Source of the DNA: Tricholomella constricta
Taxonomy: Eukaryota > Basidiomycota > Agaricomycetes > Agaricales > Lyophyllaceae
DNA length: 37,144 nucleotides
Direction: 5' to 3'
Assembly: GCA_013368375.1 (NCBI GenBank)
Contig: JAACJP010000085.1
Span: forward strand, 1 to 37,144
A model generated the notes under the pieces. It saw nothing but the letters and a program-made list of their open reading frames with translations. It had not been told where the DNA came from and ran no database searches. Shown in pieces: positions 23,182 to 35,100 of the stretch. The stretch's first letter is position 1. Each line of letters opens with the position of its first letter. A program made the translations under genes and the position numbers.

Positions 23182-23670
23182 TTATACATTCAACGCTATG
23201 ATAAGTACAAAAAAGCCCGAATGGTGGGGAAAGTGGTGTTCGGGGAAGAAGTGGCTGGGGAAATAGTGGCGGTGCAGCCGCCCGCACGCGTGGGCTGCAG
23301 TATCAGTATCGCGACTGTGTCTGGATGTGGCTGCGATCGAGCACCTGCTGCTGCTGCTGATGTCATCTAGGCCCGCAGGAATGGCGACCTCGATTTCGAT
23401 CTCGATTTCTGGTAGTAGTGGTGAAGGCGCTGCAGATGACGAGCGGTTAGCGAGTGAAGAGATACACCACGACGAGACAAACACACTTTGCTCGCGCGCG
23501 GGTTCTGGTGCGAGTTCTGGTGTAGGTGCACCCCAAGCAGCACCGACAGCCTCCGTGAGTGCCTCCTCCTCGCGCTGAATGCAGCGCTTGCGCACCTTGG
23601 GCGGCATCTTGATCCCCATCTCCGTCTTCTGGTCTGAGCGTGTGGCTGCGATGGAACATTAAATTGGAGT
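23182..23670 (-). CDS. hypothetical minus-strand coding exon
   Basis: An open frame reads MPPKVRKRCIQREEEALTEA, then APTPELAPEPARE and SSSAAPSPLLPEIEIEIEVA. It has charged and Pro/Ala-rich character and protein-like codon usage. A possible upstream intron (GTTTGTC donor, CATCGCAG acceptor, about 23650-23700) joins it to RRGGDTAASNR. The MEMxIK-like ATG at 23604-23619 may be internal. Function unknown; a low-complexity nuclear protein is possible. Confidence 0.3.
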
Positions 23671-24215
23671 AAACACGCAGCAGGACCTAAGACAAACCTG
23701 TTCGAGGCCGCCGTATCGCCTCCTCGCCTGTTCACATCCCAAGCCCGCGCTCCGGTTCCGAATCGTCTCGTTTCCTCCATCTCCGAGTCCACGCCCACGA
23801 GCAGCACCCCCACGCCCACAGTTACTTCTTCTCCGTGTTCCCCACCCCCATCCCTACCCCCATTCCCATCCAGATCTCAAACGCACCCATGCCTACCGCC
23901 CCCCACCGTCTCCCATGATGTCCGGAACCCCCTCCGGCGATGTGCTCCCACCAGCAGGTCGAATTCCTCTCCCTCTCCTCTCTGGCCCTCCCCTCCCTGT
24001 CCCTCCCAATCGATATCGCTGCCAGTTCGTGTGCTTGAGGTTGCGTTATGCGAATACGGCGGCGAGGGTGGTATCGTCCTCGGGTTCGGCAGCCATTGGC
24101 CACGATTTCAGGTTTGGTCGGCCTCTTCTGTGTTTGCGTCGCTGATGAAGGTAAGAACGACTGGCGGGGGCGGGTCCGACGGCGAGGACACAAGACAATG
24201 GGGCGGAGGAGGGCA
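23671..24215. other. low-complexity stretch, no firm gene
   Basis: Pyrimidine-rich CCCCCATTCCCATCC-type simple sequence around 23825-23910 and Gly/Met-coding minus-strand frames. A minus-strand continuation of the preceding exon's gene is possible but not supported by clear splice sites. Confidence 0.25.
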
Positions 24216-24720
24216 TTAAGGAGGCACCTGCTCCTGACGAAAAAGGCGTGGTTGCCTGAGTCGAGTGCGAAGTCTAGGGGCTAAGAAGGTGGATGAGGGC
24301 TTTTGAGAGTCCAAGGGGAGTGTAGACGATGAGCGGGTCGGCGAGGTAGGCGACGCTGGGGGGATGGTGCTGATGTAGGGTGCGATAAGGGCGGCCGATG
24401 TGATGGAGTGGTGGTGTGGACGGCCAGACGCGGGAGGGTGCAGTGGAGGGTGATGAGTACATTGGGTGGGGGTGGAGGGAAGGGGGAGAGGGCGGTGCTG
24501 CCCCGCCAGTCTTGGGCGTGGCGGTGGAGCTGCTCGCAGGTGGTGTGGGCAGGGATTATGTCGGATGCGATGGGGACATGGAAATGCAAGGAGGGGTGGT
24601 GAAGTGTTGCGTCGGCAGTAGGTGGTGGACTTGGGACTTGTGAGATTTCGTATCTGTACAAACGCATGGACAAAAGTCAGCAGACGAATGACAATGAAAA
24701 ATGCGCCGGTGATACACACA
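24216..24720 (-). other. coding-like minus-strand stretch, Pro/His-rich
   Basis: Long minus-strand frames (ATLHHPSLHFHVPIASDIIP; TTCEQLHRHAQDWRGSTAL) overlap in two registers. Composition is skewed (C-rich), so the openness may be only compositional. No domain recognised. Confidence 0.2.
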
Positions 24721-24755
24721 GGACGCGTTAAGTTCTGCTAAGTACAAAGACTGAA

Positions 24756-24780
24756 GCGGCACCCTCACTGAGGGTGCCGC
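24756..24780. repeat. longest quasi-palindrome, 12-1-12 bp
   Basis: The best copy of the dispersed palindrome: both 12-bp arms (GCGGCACCCTCA and its complement) pair perfectly around a central C. The next copy lies 144 bp downstream. Confidence 0.85.
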
Positions 24781-24924
24781 ACAAACAAAACGCTAAGTTT
24801 TCGATGACTAAGCAGATGGAATTTGATGATGATGGGCCCACACTTACCTCCTGCTCGTCGCCCGCCTCCGAACCCTTGAAGTCTATGGAGAAAATCGAGA
24901 CTGCCAAATTTGATGTGACACTGC

Positions 24925-24943
24925 GCGCCCTCACTGAGGGCGC
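24925..24943. repeat. quasi-palindrome, 9-1-9 bp
   Basis: GCGCCCTCACTGAGGGCGC with central C and perfect arms. It is in the same orientation as the copy at 24756-24780. Confidence 0.8.
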
Positions 24944-24959
24944 CGCGCATGTGACATTC

Positions 24960-25540
24960 AGTCACCCTGACCGGCCGTCGCTCTCGTCGCCTGCACCGGA
25001 TTCACGCCCGGCTCCCGCTCTGCCCCCTTCTTCTGCAGCTCCCCCCTTCGCTCCTCCGACTGTTGGCCGTGCCTCGGACCCTTCCCACGCCAGCGCCGCC
25101 TCCTCCGCCATTTCCGCCTGCGTAAGCTGTACCTCTCCTTCTTCTCCATTTTCAATCCCTGACTCAGACTCTGCTGCGCCTCAGTCGCAGATGCGGGAGC
25201 TGCCGCACCCGCGCTCGCGTCCTGCTGCGATCCTCCCCTGCTCCTCAACCTGCACCCGTAAGTCCTTCAGCCGCAAATCTGAATTGGGATTGGACTTCCC
25301 TTTCGACTTCCAATTTGACTTCGACTTCGTATTCGGCGTCGCCATCGAGATGGTAGTGGTGTTGGTGTTGGTGGTGGATGTGGTATTGGTGGAGGAGGTC
25401 GAGAGGGAGGAGTCGAGGGGACGCGGAGGCGCCAGTTTGGGGCGGATGGTGCTCGTGCTTGTGCTAGCGGACGAAGCGGGTGCATGAGCATGAGTGTGTG
25501 GGTGGATATAGCCGTGGCTGTGAGCGGGAGCCACGGTGCG
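24960..25540 (-). CDS. possible downstream exons of a minus-strand hypothetical gene
   Basis: Minus-strand frames read Ser/Thr/Asn-rich (SSLSTSSTNTTSTTNTNTTT), then lysine-rich (KSKSNWKSKGKSN), then a helical stretch (LRLKDLRVQVEEQG) and a charged Arg/Glu-rich segment (EKKERYSLRRRKWRRRRRW). The order suggests a disordered linker followed by a coiled coil. The frame must change near 25200. A plus-strand frame at 24774-25487 overlaps and is judged a shadow, because it reads through simple GTTGGTGTTGGTGG repeats. Confidence 0.3.
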
Positions 25541-25670
25541 TGTTCATGTACGTGGGCGTGTACGTGCGGCTGCGACTGTGATCCCCCAGCGTCGACCATC
25601 GTTGGTGGTGTCGTTGTTGCCATTGCCGCTGCACTCAAATCCGAATCAAAACCAGCAACCTGCGCGGAAT

Positions 25671-26435
25671 TCAAGTGTTGCCTTGAAGGTACTCCAAGCC
25701 GGAGCTCGAGGGCGCAGCGGCAGCAGCAGACGGTATTCGGAACTTGAAGTGGCAGGGGGAGAGGCGGAGGAGGGGCCCCAGCCAATGTACGCCCACCATG
25801 GGTACGGGGTTGAAGATGAGGGCGGCTGCGTGGAAAAGGGAGCTGCCTCGGCACTGCTCAAAGAGCGCCGTGTTTGCGTCCTCAACGGAAGCTTGGGGAA
25901 TGTCTGGAGGAGCAGAGTCGGCGATGTTGGTAATTCCGATACAATGGATTGCTGCACCCAATTGAGTGGACTCCATGGGAGTGCCTTCAGGGCTGCTGTG
26001 TGTTCGACAGGCGCGTCCTGGGATTCTATATACCGCAGTTAGCCACAACAGAGAACATTTAATGCAGAGTAACGTACGCATCTTGGACCCCTCTCTTTCC
26101 TCCTGCAAATTCACAGCAGCGCTCACCGCCCTGTCAAGCAGGATCTTCGGAAGGCCAAGGCGCAGAATGCTGCGGGTGAAACGGCTCGTAGACGGGTTGA
26201 GTGACGAAAGGCGGGGTTGGCCCGTTCCGGCATCACTGCCGCTGCGGGGGCTGGTTATGACACCTGGGGACGACAGGGCGATGGGCGACGACTGCTGCTG
26301 CTGCCGGTGGCGGTGGGGATGGCGAGGGTGTGACTGTTGGGAAGGCCTAGGACTTCGTTGTCGATGGAGAACGGCATGGAGTCTGGGTTGCAGGGCTGAG
26401 GGGAGCGCTGTGCTGGGAGTGGCTGCGGAGGACAA
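25671..26435 (-). CDS. hypothetical Ser/Pro/Gln-rich protein exon pair
   Basis: An open minus-strand frame contains a textbook 60-nt intron at 26018-26077 (GTACGT donor, GGCTAAC branch, CCCAG acceptor). Upstream it reads low-complexity His/Gln/Ser/Pro, then FTRSILRLGLPKILLDRAVS and AAVNLQEERE. After the intron it reads LGAAIHCIGITNIADSAPPD, then ASVEDANTALFEQCRG and MVGVHWLGPLLRL. The intron length is a multiple of three, so frame is kept whether or not it is spliced. Start and stop of the full gene are unclear; an ATG near 26433 is only the frame limit. No domain recognised. A role in regulation is a guess from composition and is not claimed. Confidence 0.4.
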   Translation of the reverse strand: MSSAATPSTALPSALQPRLHAVLHRQRSPRPSQQSHPRHPHRHRQQQQSSPIALSSPGVITSPRSGSDAGTGQPRLSSLNPSTSRFTRSILRLGLPKILLDRAVSAAVNLQEEREGSKMRTLLCIKCSLLWLTAVYRIPGRACRTHSSPEGTPMESTQLGAAIHCIGITNIADSAPPDIPQASVEDANTALFEQCRGSSLFHAAALIFNPVPMVGVHWLGPLLRLSPCHFKFRIPSAAAAAPSSSGLEYLQGNT

Positions 26436-27000
26436 CCATGAGTGTTTCGCCTGCGGAGGTGGAGGAATAGATGCAGCAGCGCATCCGGGGCATGCTGCGC
26501 GTCAGCATGTGGCACGTTCGGCGTCGAACTGCATCCCTAAGCAGGTGTCGAGGACTCTCCTAGGTGATAATGATGAGAAAGGGTTTCATATGTGAGATAT
26601 CTATGCTACGCACCTTCACACACGCCAACTGTGTTCTGCTCTGTCCTCTCTTCGGGCCCAACAACATTCATATCACAACAAACACTTGACATCGGCACCA
26701 TAGGTCAAAGCAACAGGCCTTCCGGATCTAGAGAGTCGAAACTCCTACTTGAGGGACTTGGATTCCCCAGGGGCAAGAAACGAGCCCTGCTACGGCACAG
26801 CGAAGACAGAAAAGATAGACGGTGCTAGCAGTTTGGTCCTTGGAGATAGTAACAGTGGGCCAGATACCAGTGCGACAAGAAGAGGCTTGGGAGTCTGTGT
26901 AAGAGAAAAGAATGTCGGCTGGAGCAATGGACAATAGTGGATTGACCCTGGTGCTGTGGAGGACGACGACCAGCAAGGCAAAATAGCATGAGACGGTGGC

Positions 27001-27030
27001 CGGCAATTGCCGAGGCGCGCTTCGCGCGCC
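27001..27030. repeat. adjacent palindrome and GC hairpin
   Basis: CGGCAATTGCCG (27001-27012) is a perfect 12-bp palindrome. GGCGCGC-TTC-GCGCGCC (27014-27030) is a 7-bp GC stem with a 3-nt loop. Possibly the end of a small mobile or dispersed element. Confidence 0.6.
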
Positions 27031-27547
27031 CCGCGCCAGGTCACAAAGATCCCTGACGCGTTTCAACAGTTCAGCCGCGCCGCCTCCAGAAAATTCAGGA
27101 CGAAGGCAGATCCAAATTCCGCAGCCCGCGCACAAATTTTTGTGGGTGGCGCACCTGTAGTAAATATTTTAGAAATTGAAAACCGCCCGAGCGGAGATTT
27201 AGCACAGCCACATCAGCCACCCGCCCGAACCCGCCACACAAACTTGTCCATAGCTCACTCAATTCTTCACCGATTTTCATAAAAAAAAGTGCGCGAGCCA
27301 TCGAATGTATATATATACGTCCTCCGATACCAAGATCTCGGATGTGGAAGCGTTGAACACACTCAATAGTGTACTTTCCCACGCTTTTGCCCCTCTTTTC
27401 GGTGGTCCATAGCACCCCCGAGAATACATATCTCGTCAAACGGATTGGTGCGCGGGCTAGAGGAGATGTAAAAGTATATATTTTACTGTTGGTCTGACCC
27501 CAATTGCTTGTTTCAATCTTGAGAAAAATCGGGTCCAAAATCTGAAT

Positions 27548-27566
27548 GGATAACGACCCGTTATCC
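27548..27566. repeat. stem-loop next to array boundary
   Basis: GGATAACG-ACC-CGTTATCC has perfect 8-bp arms. It lies 15 bp left of the first satellite unit. Confidence 0.65.
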
Positions 27567-27602
27567 GCTCCGCCAATGACTAGAACATGTTTTCGAACCC
27601 AA

Positions 27603-27617
27603 AACCCTAACCCTAAC
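27603..27617 (+). repeat. interstitial telomere-type repeat
   Basis: AACCCTAACCCTAAC, two CCCTAA units, only in the first array unit. The later units have CCTTAACCGAGATACG at this place. Confidence 0.75.
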
Positions 27618-27889
27618 GAGCAGAAACATTCCCAACCCAAATCTCTAACCGAGGCACCCGAAGCCCTAACTCAAACCTCTAACCGGTCGCCGGGTACGCC
27701 ACTCGCTGGGTACACCACTCGCCAGGTACGCCATCCATCACGTATGCTAGTCGCCTCCCACGCACCACGTTTAGTCACAGGTCATGTTCCTGAAAGCATC
27801 AGCCAGACGGATCACAAGGTCTGTCAGTGACAACCAAGCATCAACAATCCCCGACAGCATATGTAGCCATACATTTTTTCTCTTGAGCT

Positions 27890-28870
27890 TCAAAAGAAAG
27901 CCAACCATTGCAATCAGCACACGCATGCACAACAACGTTCACGCAAGCAAACTTACCGTCAGGATCACAACAAAACAAGTACGCACCACAGAGCTCGACT
28001 TCAATGGCTTTCACCCATCACTCATCGGTTATTGTGTTGCTAGAACGTATTGACCTGTCGCTCATCGGCTACGTCAATTGCAGTGAAAGTCGTCGTTGCA
28101 TATGCCCAAAGATATCCCTACACCCTCCCTCGCTCTCGTTAGAACGTGTCACTCAAACGACATCTCATCAAAACGTGCCACTAGTCGTACATAGTTTATC
28201 GTCCTTTGCTGAGAATACTAGCTTTTACGCAAAGCAGACTGCTCGTCAGATTCTACATTGCCTCGCTAGTGTTGGATTTGCGTCGTCAGGAACATCATAA
28301 AATTGTCCCGCAAGTGGTACGTAATTTAATTCATTGTACTTGCTGAGAATACTAGCGTTCACGCAAATTGCCCGTGTTGCGCATCAGCTTCTACGTTGCC
28401 TCGCTGGCGTTAGATTTGCATTGTCAGGAACAATCGTGTGCAGTGTGTTTGATTTGACTTGCATCTCGCTGCAAGCAAACTTCCGTACGTAATTTATCAT
28501 GCTGCCACTAGTCGTACGTAGCTAGTTCGATCTATTATACTCGCTCAGAATACTGGCTAGTGTATTGAACAGACAGACCACACGTCAGATTTTACATTGC
28601 CTCACTGGCATTTGTTTTGATTTGCATTTGTTTAGACATGTATGCATGGCACCCTCAGTGAGGGTGCGCCCATGCCCACAAGAAAACCAACCGTCCGTCG
28701 GGATCACAACAAAAGAAGTACACACCTCCTTGACCTGTCGCTCATTGGCTACGTCGATTGCAGTGAAAGGTGTTGTTGCGTATAGCCAAGGCTCATTCAA
28801 ATGTGTCGCTGGACTCAAACAACATCTCATAAAAATGTGCCACTAGTCGTACATAATTTATTGTACTTCT
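27890..28870. repeat. older internal duplication within satellite unit 1
   Basis: The 27895-28190 part (GAAAGCCAACC; CAGGATCACAACAAAACAAG; GACCTGTCGCTCATCGGCTA) is repeated in diverged form at about 28680-28860 (GAAAACCAACC; CGGGATCACAACAAAAGAAG; GACCTGTCGCTCATTGGCTA). Confidence 0.7.
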
Positions 28871-29120
28871 GAGAATACTAGCGCTTACGCAAACTGCCCG
28901 TGTTGCACAACAGATTTCACGTTGCCTCGCTGGCATAATAAGTTGTACATGATTTATTGTACTTGCTCAAAATACTAGCGTTTACGCAAATAACCCATTA
29001 GACTTTACGTTGCCTTGCTGGCGTTGGATCTGTGTTGTCAGGAACAAACGCGTGTGGCGTGTTTGATTTGACTTGCAGCTTAAGTCGTATGTAATTTATT
29101 GCACTTGCTCAGAATACTAG
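28190..29120. repeat. diverged subrepeats within satellite unit 1
   Basis: A core like TTTATTGTACTTGCTCAGAA, followed by TACTAGCG, recurs in diverged form near 28192, 28322, 28530, 28853, 28948 and 29091. It is usually followed by TTTACGCAAA and by TTACGTTGCCTCGCTGGCGT. Confidence 0.75.
28650..28666. repeat. quasi-palindrome in satellite unit 1
   Basis: CACCCTCAGTGAGGGTG with central G. The outer CATGG and CCATG can extend it imperfectly. Repeated at 30297, 31944, 33591, 35238 and 36885. Confidence 0.85.
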
Positions 29121-32100
29121 CCATCAGATTTTTATGTTGCCTTGCTGGCGTTGGATTTGTGTTGTCGGGAACAAACGTGCGTGGTGCGTTTCATTTGACT
29201 TGCATCTCACTCCATCTTTTCCGAGCAGAACATGTTTTCGAACCCAAAACCTTAACCGAGATACGAGCAGAAACATTCCCAACCCAAATCTCTAACCGAG
29301 GCACCCGAAGCCCTAACTCAAACCTCTAACCGGTCGCCGGGTACGCCACTCGCTGGGTACACCACTCGCCAGGTACGCCATCCATCACGTATGCTAGTCG
29401 CCTCCCACGCACCACGTTTAGTCACAGGTCATGTTCCTGAAAGCATCAGCCAGACGGATCACAAGGTCTGTCAGTGACAACCAAGCATCAACAATCCCCG
29501 ACAGCATATGTAGCCATACATTTTTTCTCTTGAGCTTCAAAAGAAAGCCAACCATTGCAATCAGCACACGCATGCACAACAACGTTCACGCAAGCAAACT
29601 TACCGTCAGGATCACAACAAAACAAGTACGCACCACAGAGCTCGACTTCAATGGCTTTCACCCATCACTCATCGGTTATTGTGTTGCTAGAACGTATTGA
29701 CCTGTCGCTCATCGGCTACGTCAATTGCAGTGAAAGTCGTCGTTGCATATGCCCAAAGATATCCCTACACCCTCCCTCGCTCTCGTTAGAACGTGTCACT
29801 CAAACGACATCTCATCAAAACGTGCCACTAGTCGTACATAGTTTATCGTCCTTTGCTGAGAATACTAGCTTTTACGCAAAGCAGACTGCTCGTCAGATTC
29901 TACATTGCCTCGCTAGTGTTGGATTTGCGTCGTCAGGAACATCATAAAATTGTCCCGCAAGTGGTACGTAATTTAATTCATTGTACTTGCTGAGAATACT
30001 AGCGTTCACGCAAATTGCCCGTGTTGCGCATCAGCTTCCACGTTGCCTCGCTGGCGTTAGATTTGCATTGTCAGGAACAATCGTGTGCAGTGTGTTTGAT
30101 TTGACTTGCATCTCGCTGCAAGCAAACTTCCGTACGTAATTTATCATGCTGCCACTAGTCGTACGTAGCTAGTTCGATCTATTATACTCGCTCAGAATAC
30201 TGGCTAGTGTATTGAACAGACAGACCACACGTCAGATTTTACATTGCCTCACTGGCATTTGTTTTGATTTGCATTTGTTTAGACATGTATGCATGGCACC
30301 CTCAGTGAGGGTGCGCCCATGCCCACAAGAAAACCAACCGTCCGTCGGGATCACAACAAAAGAAGTACACACCTCCTTGACCTGTCGCTCATTGGCTACG
30401 TCGATTGCAGTGAAAGGTGTTGTTGCGTATAGCCAAGGCTCATTCAAATGTGTCGCTGGACTCAAACAACATCTCATAAAAATGTGCCACTAGTCGTACA
30501 TAATTTATTGTACTTCTGAGAATACTAGCGCTTACGCAAACTGCCCGTGTTGCACAACAGATTTCACGTTGCCTCGCTGGCATAATAAGTTGTACATGAT
30601 TTATTGTACTTGCTCAAAATACTAGCGTTTACGCAAATAACCCATTAGACTTTACGTTGCCTTGCTGGCGTTGGATCTGTGTTGTCAGGAACAAACGCGT
30701 GTGGCGTGTTTGATTTGACTTGCAGCTTAAGTCGTATGTAATTTATTGCACTTGCTCAGAATACTAGCCATCAGATTTTTATGTTGCCTTGCTGGCGTTG
30801 GATTTGTGTTGTCGGGAACAAACGTGCGTGGTGCGTTTCATTTGACTTGCATCTCACTCCATCTTTTCCGAGCAGAACATGTTTTCGAACCCAAAACCTT
30901 AACCGAGATACGAGCAGAAACATTCCCAACCCAAATCTCTAACCGAGGCACCCGAAGCCCTAACTCAAACCTCTAACCGGTCGCCGGGTACGCCACTCGC
31001 TGGGTACACCACTCGCCAGGTACGCCATCCATCACGTATGCTAGTCGCCTCCCACGCACCACGTTTAGTCACAGGTCATGTTCCTGAAAGCATCAGCCAG
31101 ACGGATCACAAGGTCTGTCAGTGACAACCAAGCATCAACAATCCCCGACAGCATATGTAGCCATACATTTTTTCTCTTGAGCTTCAAAAGAAAGCCAACC
31201 ATTGCAATCAGCACACGCATGCACAACAACGTTCACGCAAGCAAACTTACCGTCAGGATCACAACAAAACAAGTACGCACCACAGAGCTCGACTTCAATG
31301 GCTTTCACCCATCACTCATCGGTTATTGTGTTGCTAGAACGTATTGACCTGTCGCTCATCGGCTACGTCAATTGCAGTGAAAGTCGTCGTTGCATATGCC
31401 CAAAGATATCCCTACACCCTCCCTCGCTCTCGTTAGAACGTGTCACTCAAACGACATCTCATCAAAACGTGCCACTAGTCGTACATAGTTTATCGTCCTT
31501 TGCTGAGAATACTAGCTTTTACGCAAAGCAGACTGCTCGTCAGATTCTACATTGCCTCGCTAGTGTTGGATTTGCGTCGTCAGGAACATCATAAAATTGT
31601 CCCGCAAGTGGTACGTAATTTAATTCATTGTACTTGCTGAGAATACTAGCGTTCACGCAAATTGCCCGTGTTGCGCATCAGCTTCTACGTTGCCTCGCTG
31701 GCGTTAGATTTGCATTGTCAGGAACAATCGTGTGCAGTGTGTTTGATTTGACTTGCATCTCGCTGCAAGCAAACTTCCGTACGTAATTTATCATGCTGCC
31801 ACTAGTCGTACGTAGCTAGTTCGATCTATTATACTCGCTCAGAATACTGGCTAGTGTATTGAACAGACAGACCACACGTCAGATTTTACATTGCCTCACT
31901 GGCATTTGTTTTGATTTGCATTTGTTTAGACATGTATGCATGGCACCCTCAGTGAGGGTGCGCCCATGCCCACAAGAAAACCAACCGTCCGTCGGGATCA
32001 CAACAAAAGAAGTACACACCTCCTTGACCTGTCGCTCATTGGCTACGTCGATTGCAGTGAAAGGTGTTGTTGCGTATAGCCAAGGCTCATTCAAATGTGT

Positions 32101-35100
32101 CGCTGGACTCAAACAACATCTCATAAAAATGTGCCACTAGTCGTACATAATTTATTGTACTTCTGAGAATACTAGCGCTTACGCAAACTGCCCGTGTTGC
32201 ACAACAGATTTCACGTTGCCTCGCTGGCATAATAAGTTGTACATGATTTATTGTACTTGCTCAAAATACTAGCGTTTACGCAAATAACCCATTAGACTTT
32301 ACGTTGCCTTGCTGGCGTTGGATCTGTGTTGTCAGGAACAAACGCGTGTGGCGTGTTTGATTTGACTTGCAGCTTAAGTCGTATGTAATTTATTGCACTT
32401 GCTCAGAATACTAGCCATCAGATTTTTATGTTGCCTTGCTGGCGTTGGATTTGTGTTGTCGGGAACAAACGTGCGTGGTGCGTTTCATTTGACTTGCATC
32501 TCACTCCATCTTTTCCGAGCAGAACATGTTTTCGAACCCAAAACCTTAACCGAGATACGAGCAGAAACATTCCCAACCCAAATCTCTAACCGAGGCACCC
32601 GAAGCCCTAACTCAAACCTCTAACCGGTCACCGGGTACGCCACTCGCTGGGTACACCACTCGCCAGGTACGCCATCCATCACGTATGCTAGTCGCCTCCC
32701 ACGCACCACGTTTAGTCACAGGTCATGTTCCTGAAAGCATCAGCCAGACGGATCACAAGGTCTGTCAGTGACAACCAAGCATCAACAATCCCCGACAGCA
32801 TATGTAGCCATACATTTTTTCTCTTGAGCTTCAAAAGAAAGCCAACCATTGCAATCAGCACACGCATGCACAACAACGTTCACGCAAGCAAACTTACCGT
32901 CAGGATCACAACAAAACAAGTACGCACCACAGAGCTCGACTTCAATGGCTTTCACCCATCACTCATCGGTTATTGTGTTGCTAGAACGTATTGACCTGTC
33001 GCTCATCGGCTACGTCAATTGCAGTGAAAGTCGTCGTTGCATATGCCCAAAGATATCCCTACACCCTCCCTCGCTCTCGTTAGAACGTGTCACTCAAACG
33101 ACATCTCATCAAAACGTGCCACTAGTCGTACATAGTTTATCGTCCTTTGCTGAGAATACTAGCTTTTACGCAAAGCAGACTGCTCGTCAGATTCTACATT
33201 GCCTCGCTAGTGTTGGATTTGCGTCGTCAGGAACATCATAAAATTGTCCCGCAAGTGGTACGTAATTTAATTCATTGTACTTGCTGAGAATACTAGCGTT
33301 CACGCAAATTGCCCGTGTTGCGCATCAGCTTCTACGTTGCCTCGCTGGCGTTAGATTTGCATTGTCAGGAACAATCGTGTGCAGTGTGTTTGATTTGACT
33401 TGCATCTCGCTGCAAGCAAACTTCCGTACGTAATTTATCATGCTGCCACTAGTTGTACGTAGCTAGTTCGATCTATTATACTCGCTCAGAATACTGGCTA
33501 GTGTATTGAACAGACAGACCACACGTCAGATTTTACATTGCCTCACTGGCATTTGTTTTGATTTGCATTTGTTTAGACATGTATGCATGGCACCCTCAGT
33601 GAGGGTGCGCCCATGCCCACAAGAAAACCAACCGTCCGTCGGGATCACAACAAAAGAAGTACACACCTCCTTGACCTGTCGCTCATTGGCTACGTCGATT
33701 GCAGTGAAAGGTGTTGTTGCGTATAGCCAAGGCTCATTCAAATGTGTCGCTGGACTCAAACAACATCTCATAAAAATGTGCCACTAGTCGTACATAATTT
33801 ATTGTACTTCTGAGAATACTAGCGCTTACGCAAACTGCCCGTGTTGCACAACAGATTTCACGTTGCCTCGCTGGCATAATAAGTTGTACATGATTTATTG
33901 TACTTGCTCAAAATACTAGCGTTTACGCAAATAACCCATTAGACTTTACGTTGCCTTGCTGGCGTTGGATCTGTGTTGTCAGGAACAAACGCGTGTGGCG
34001 TGTTTGATTTGACTTGCAGCTTAAGTCGTATGTAATTTATTGCACTTGCTCAGAATACTAGCCATCAGATTTTTATGTTGCCTTGCTGGCGTTGGATTTG
34101 TGTTGTCGGGAACAAACGTGCGTGGTGCGTTTCATTTGACTTGCATCTCACTCCATCTTTTCCGAGCAGAACATGTTTTCGAACCCAAAACCTTAACCGA
34201 GATACGAGCAGAAACGTTCCCAACCCAAATCTCTAACCGAGGCACCCGAAGCCCTAACTCAAACCTCTAACCGGTCGCTGGGTACGCCACTCGCTGGGTA
34301 CACCACTCGCCAGGTACGCCATCCATCACGTATGCTAGTCGCCTCCCACGCACCACGTTTAGTCACAGGTCATGTTCCTGAAAGCATCAGCCAGACGGAT
34401 CACAAGGTCTGTCAGTGACAACCAAGCATCAACAATCCCCGACAGCATATGTAGCCATACATTTTTTCTCTTGAGCTTCAAAAGAAAGCCAACCATTGCA
34501 ATCAGCACACGCATGCACAACAACGTTCACGCAAGCAAACTTACCGTCAGGATCACAACAAAACAAGTACGCACCACAGAGCTCGACTTCAATGGCTTTC
34601 ACCCATCACTCATCGGTTATTGTGTTGCTAGAACGTATTGACCTGTCGCTCATCGGCTACGTCAATTGCAGTGAAAGTCGTCGTTGCATATGCCCAAAGA
34701 TATCCCTACACCCTCCCTCGCTCTCGTTAGAACGTGTCACTCAAACGACATCTCATCAAAACGTGCCACTAGTCGTACATAGTTTATCGTCCTTTGCTGA
34801 GAATACTAGCTTTTACGCAAAGCAGACTGCTCGTCAGATTCTACATTGCCTCGCTAGTGTTGGATTTGCGTCGTCAGGAACATCATAAAATTGTCCCGCA
34901 AGTGGTACGTAATTTAATTCATTGTACTTGCTGAGAATACTAGCGTTCACGCAAATTGCCCGTGTTGCGCATCAGCTTCTACGTTGCCTCGCTGGCGTTA
35001 GATTTGCATTGTCAGGAACAATCGTGTGCAGTGTGTTTGATTTGACTTGCATCTCGCTGCAAGCAAACTTCCGTACGTAATTTATCATGCTGCCACTAGT

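Larger units (their letters stand above)
26436..27581. other. stretch without confident gene, flanking the 1647-bp array
   Basis: A minus-strand frame at about 26730-27000 has some coding character (SCRTGIWPTVTISKDQTAST) but no gene model. The rest holds short palindromes (27001-27030), an A8 run at 27281-27288, a TATATATATA tract at 27308 and a stem-loop at 27548-27566. Confidence 0.3.

Noticed and set aside
24774..25487. Plus-strand 237-codon frame
   Set aside because: It reads through the palindromes and GTTGGTG simple repeats. The minus strand has the more protein-like sequence and splice sites.
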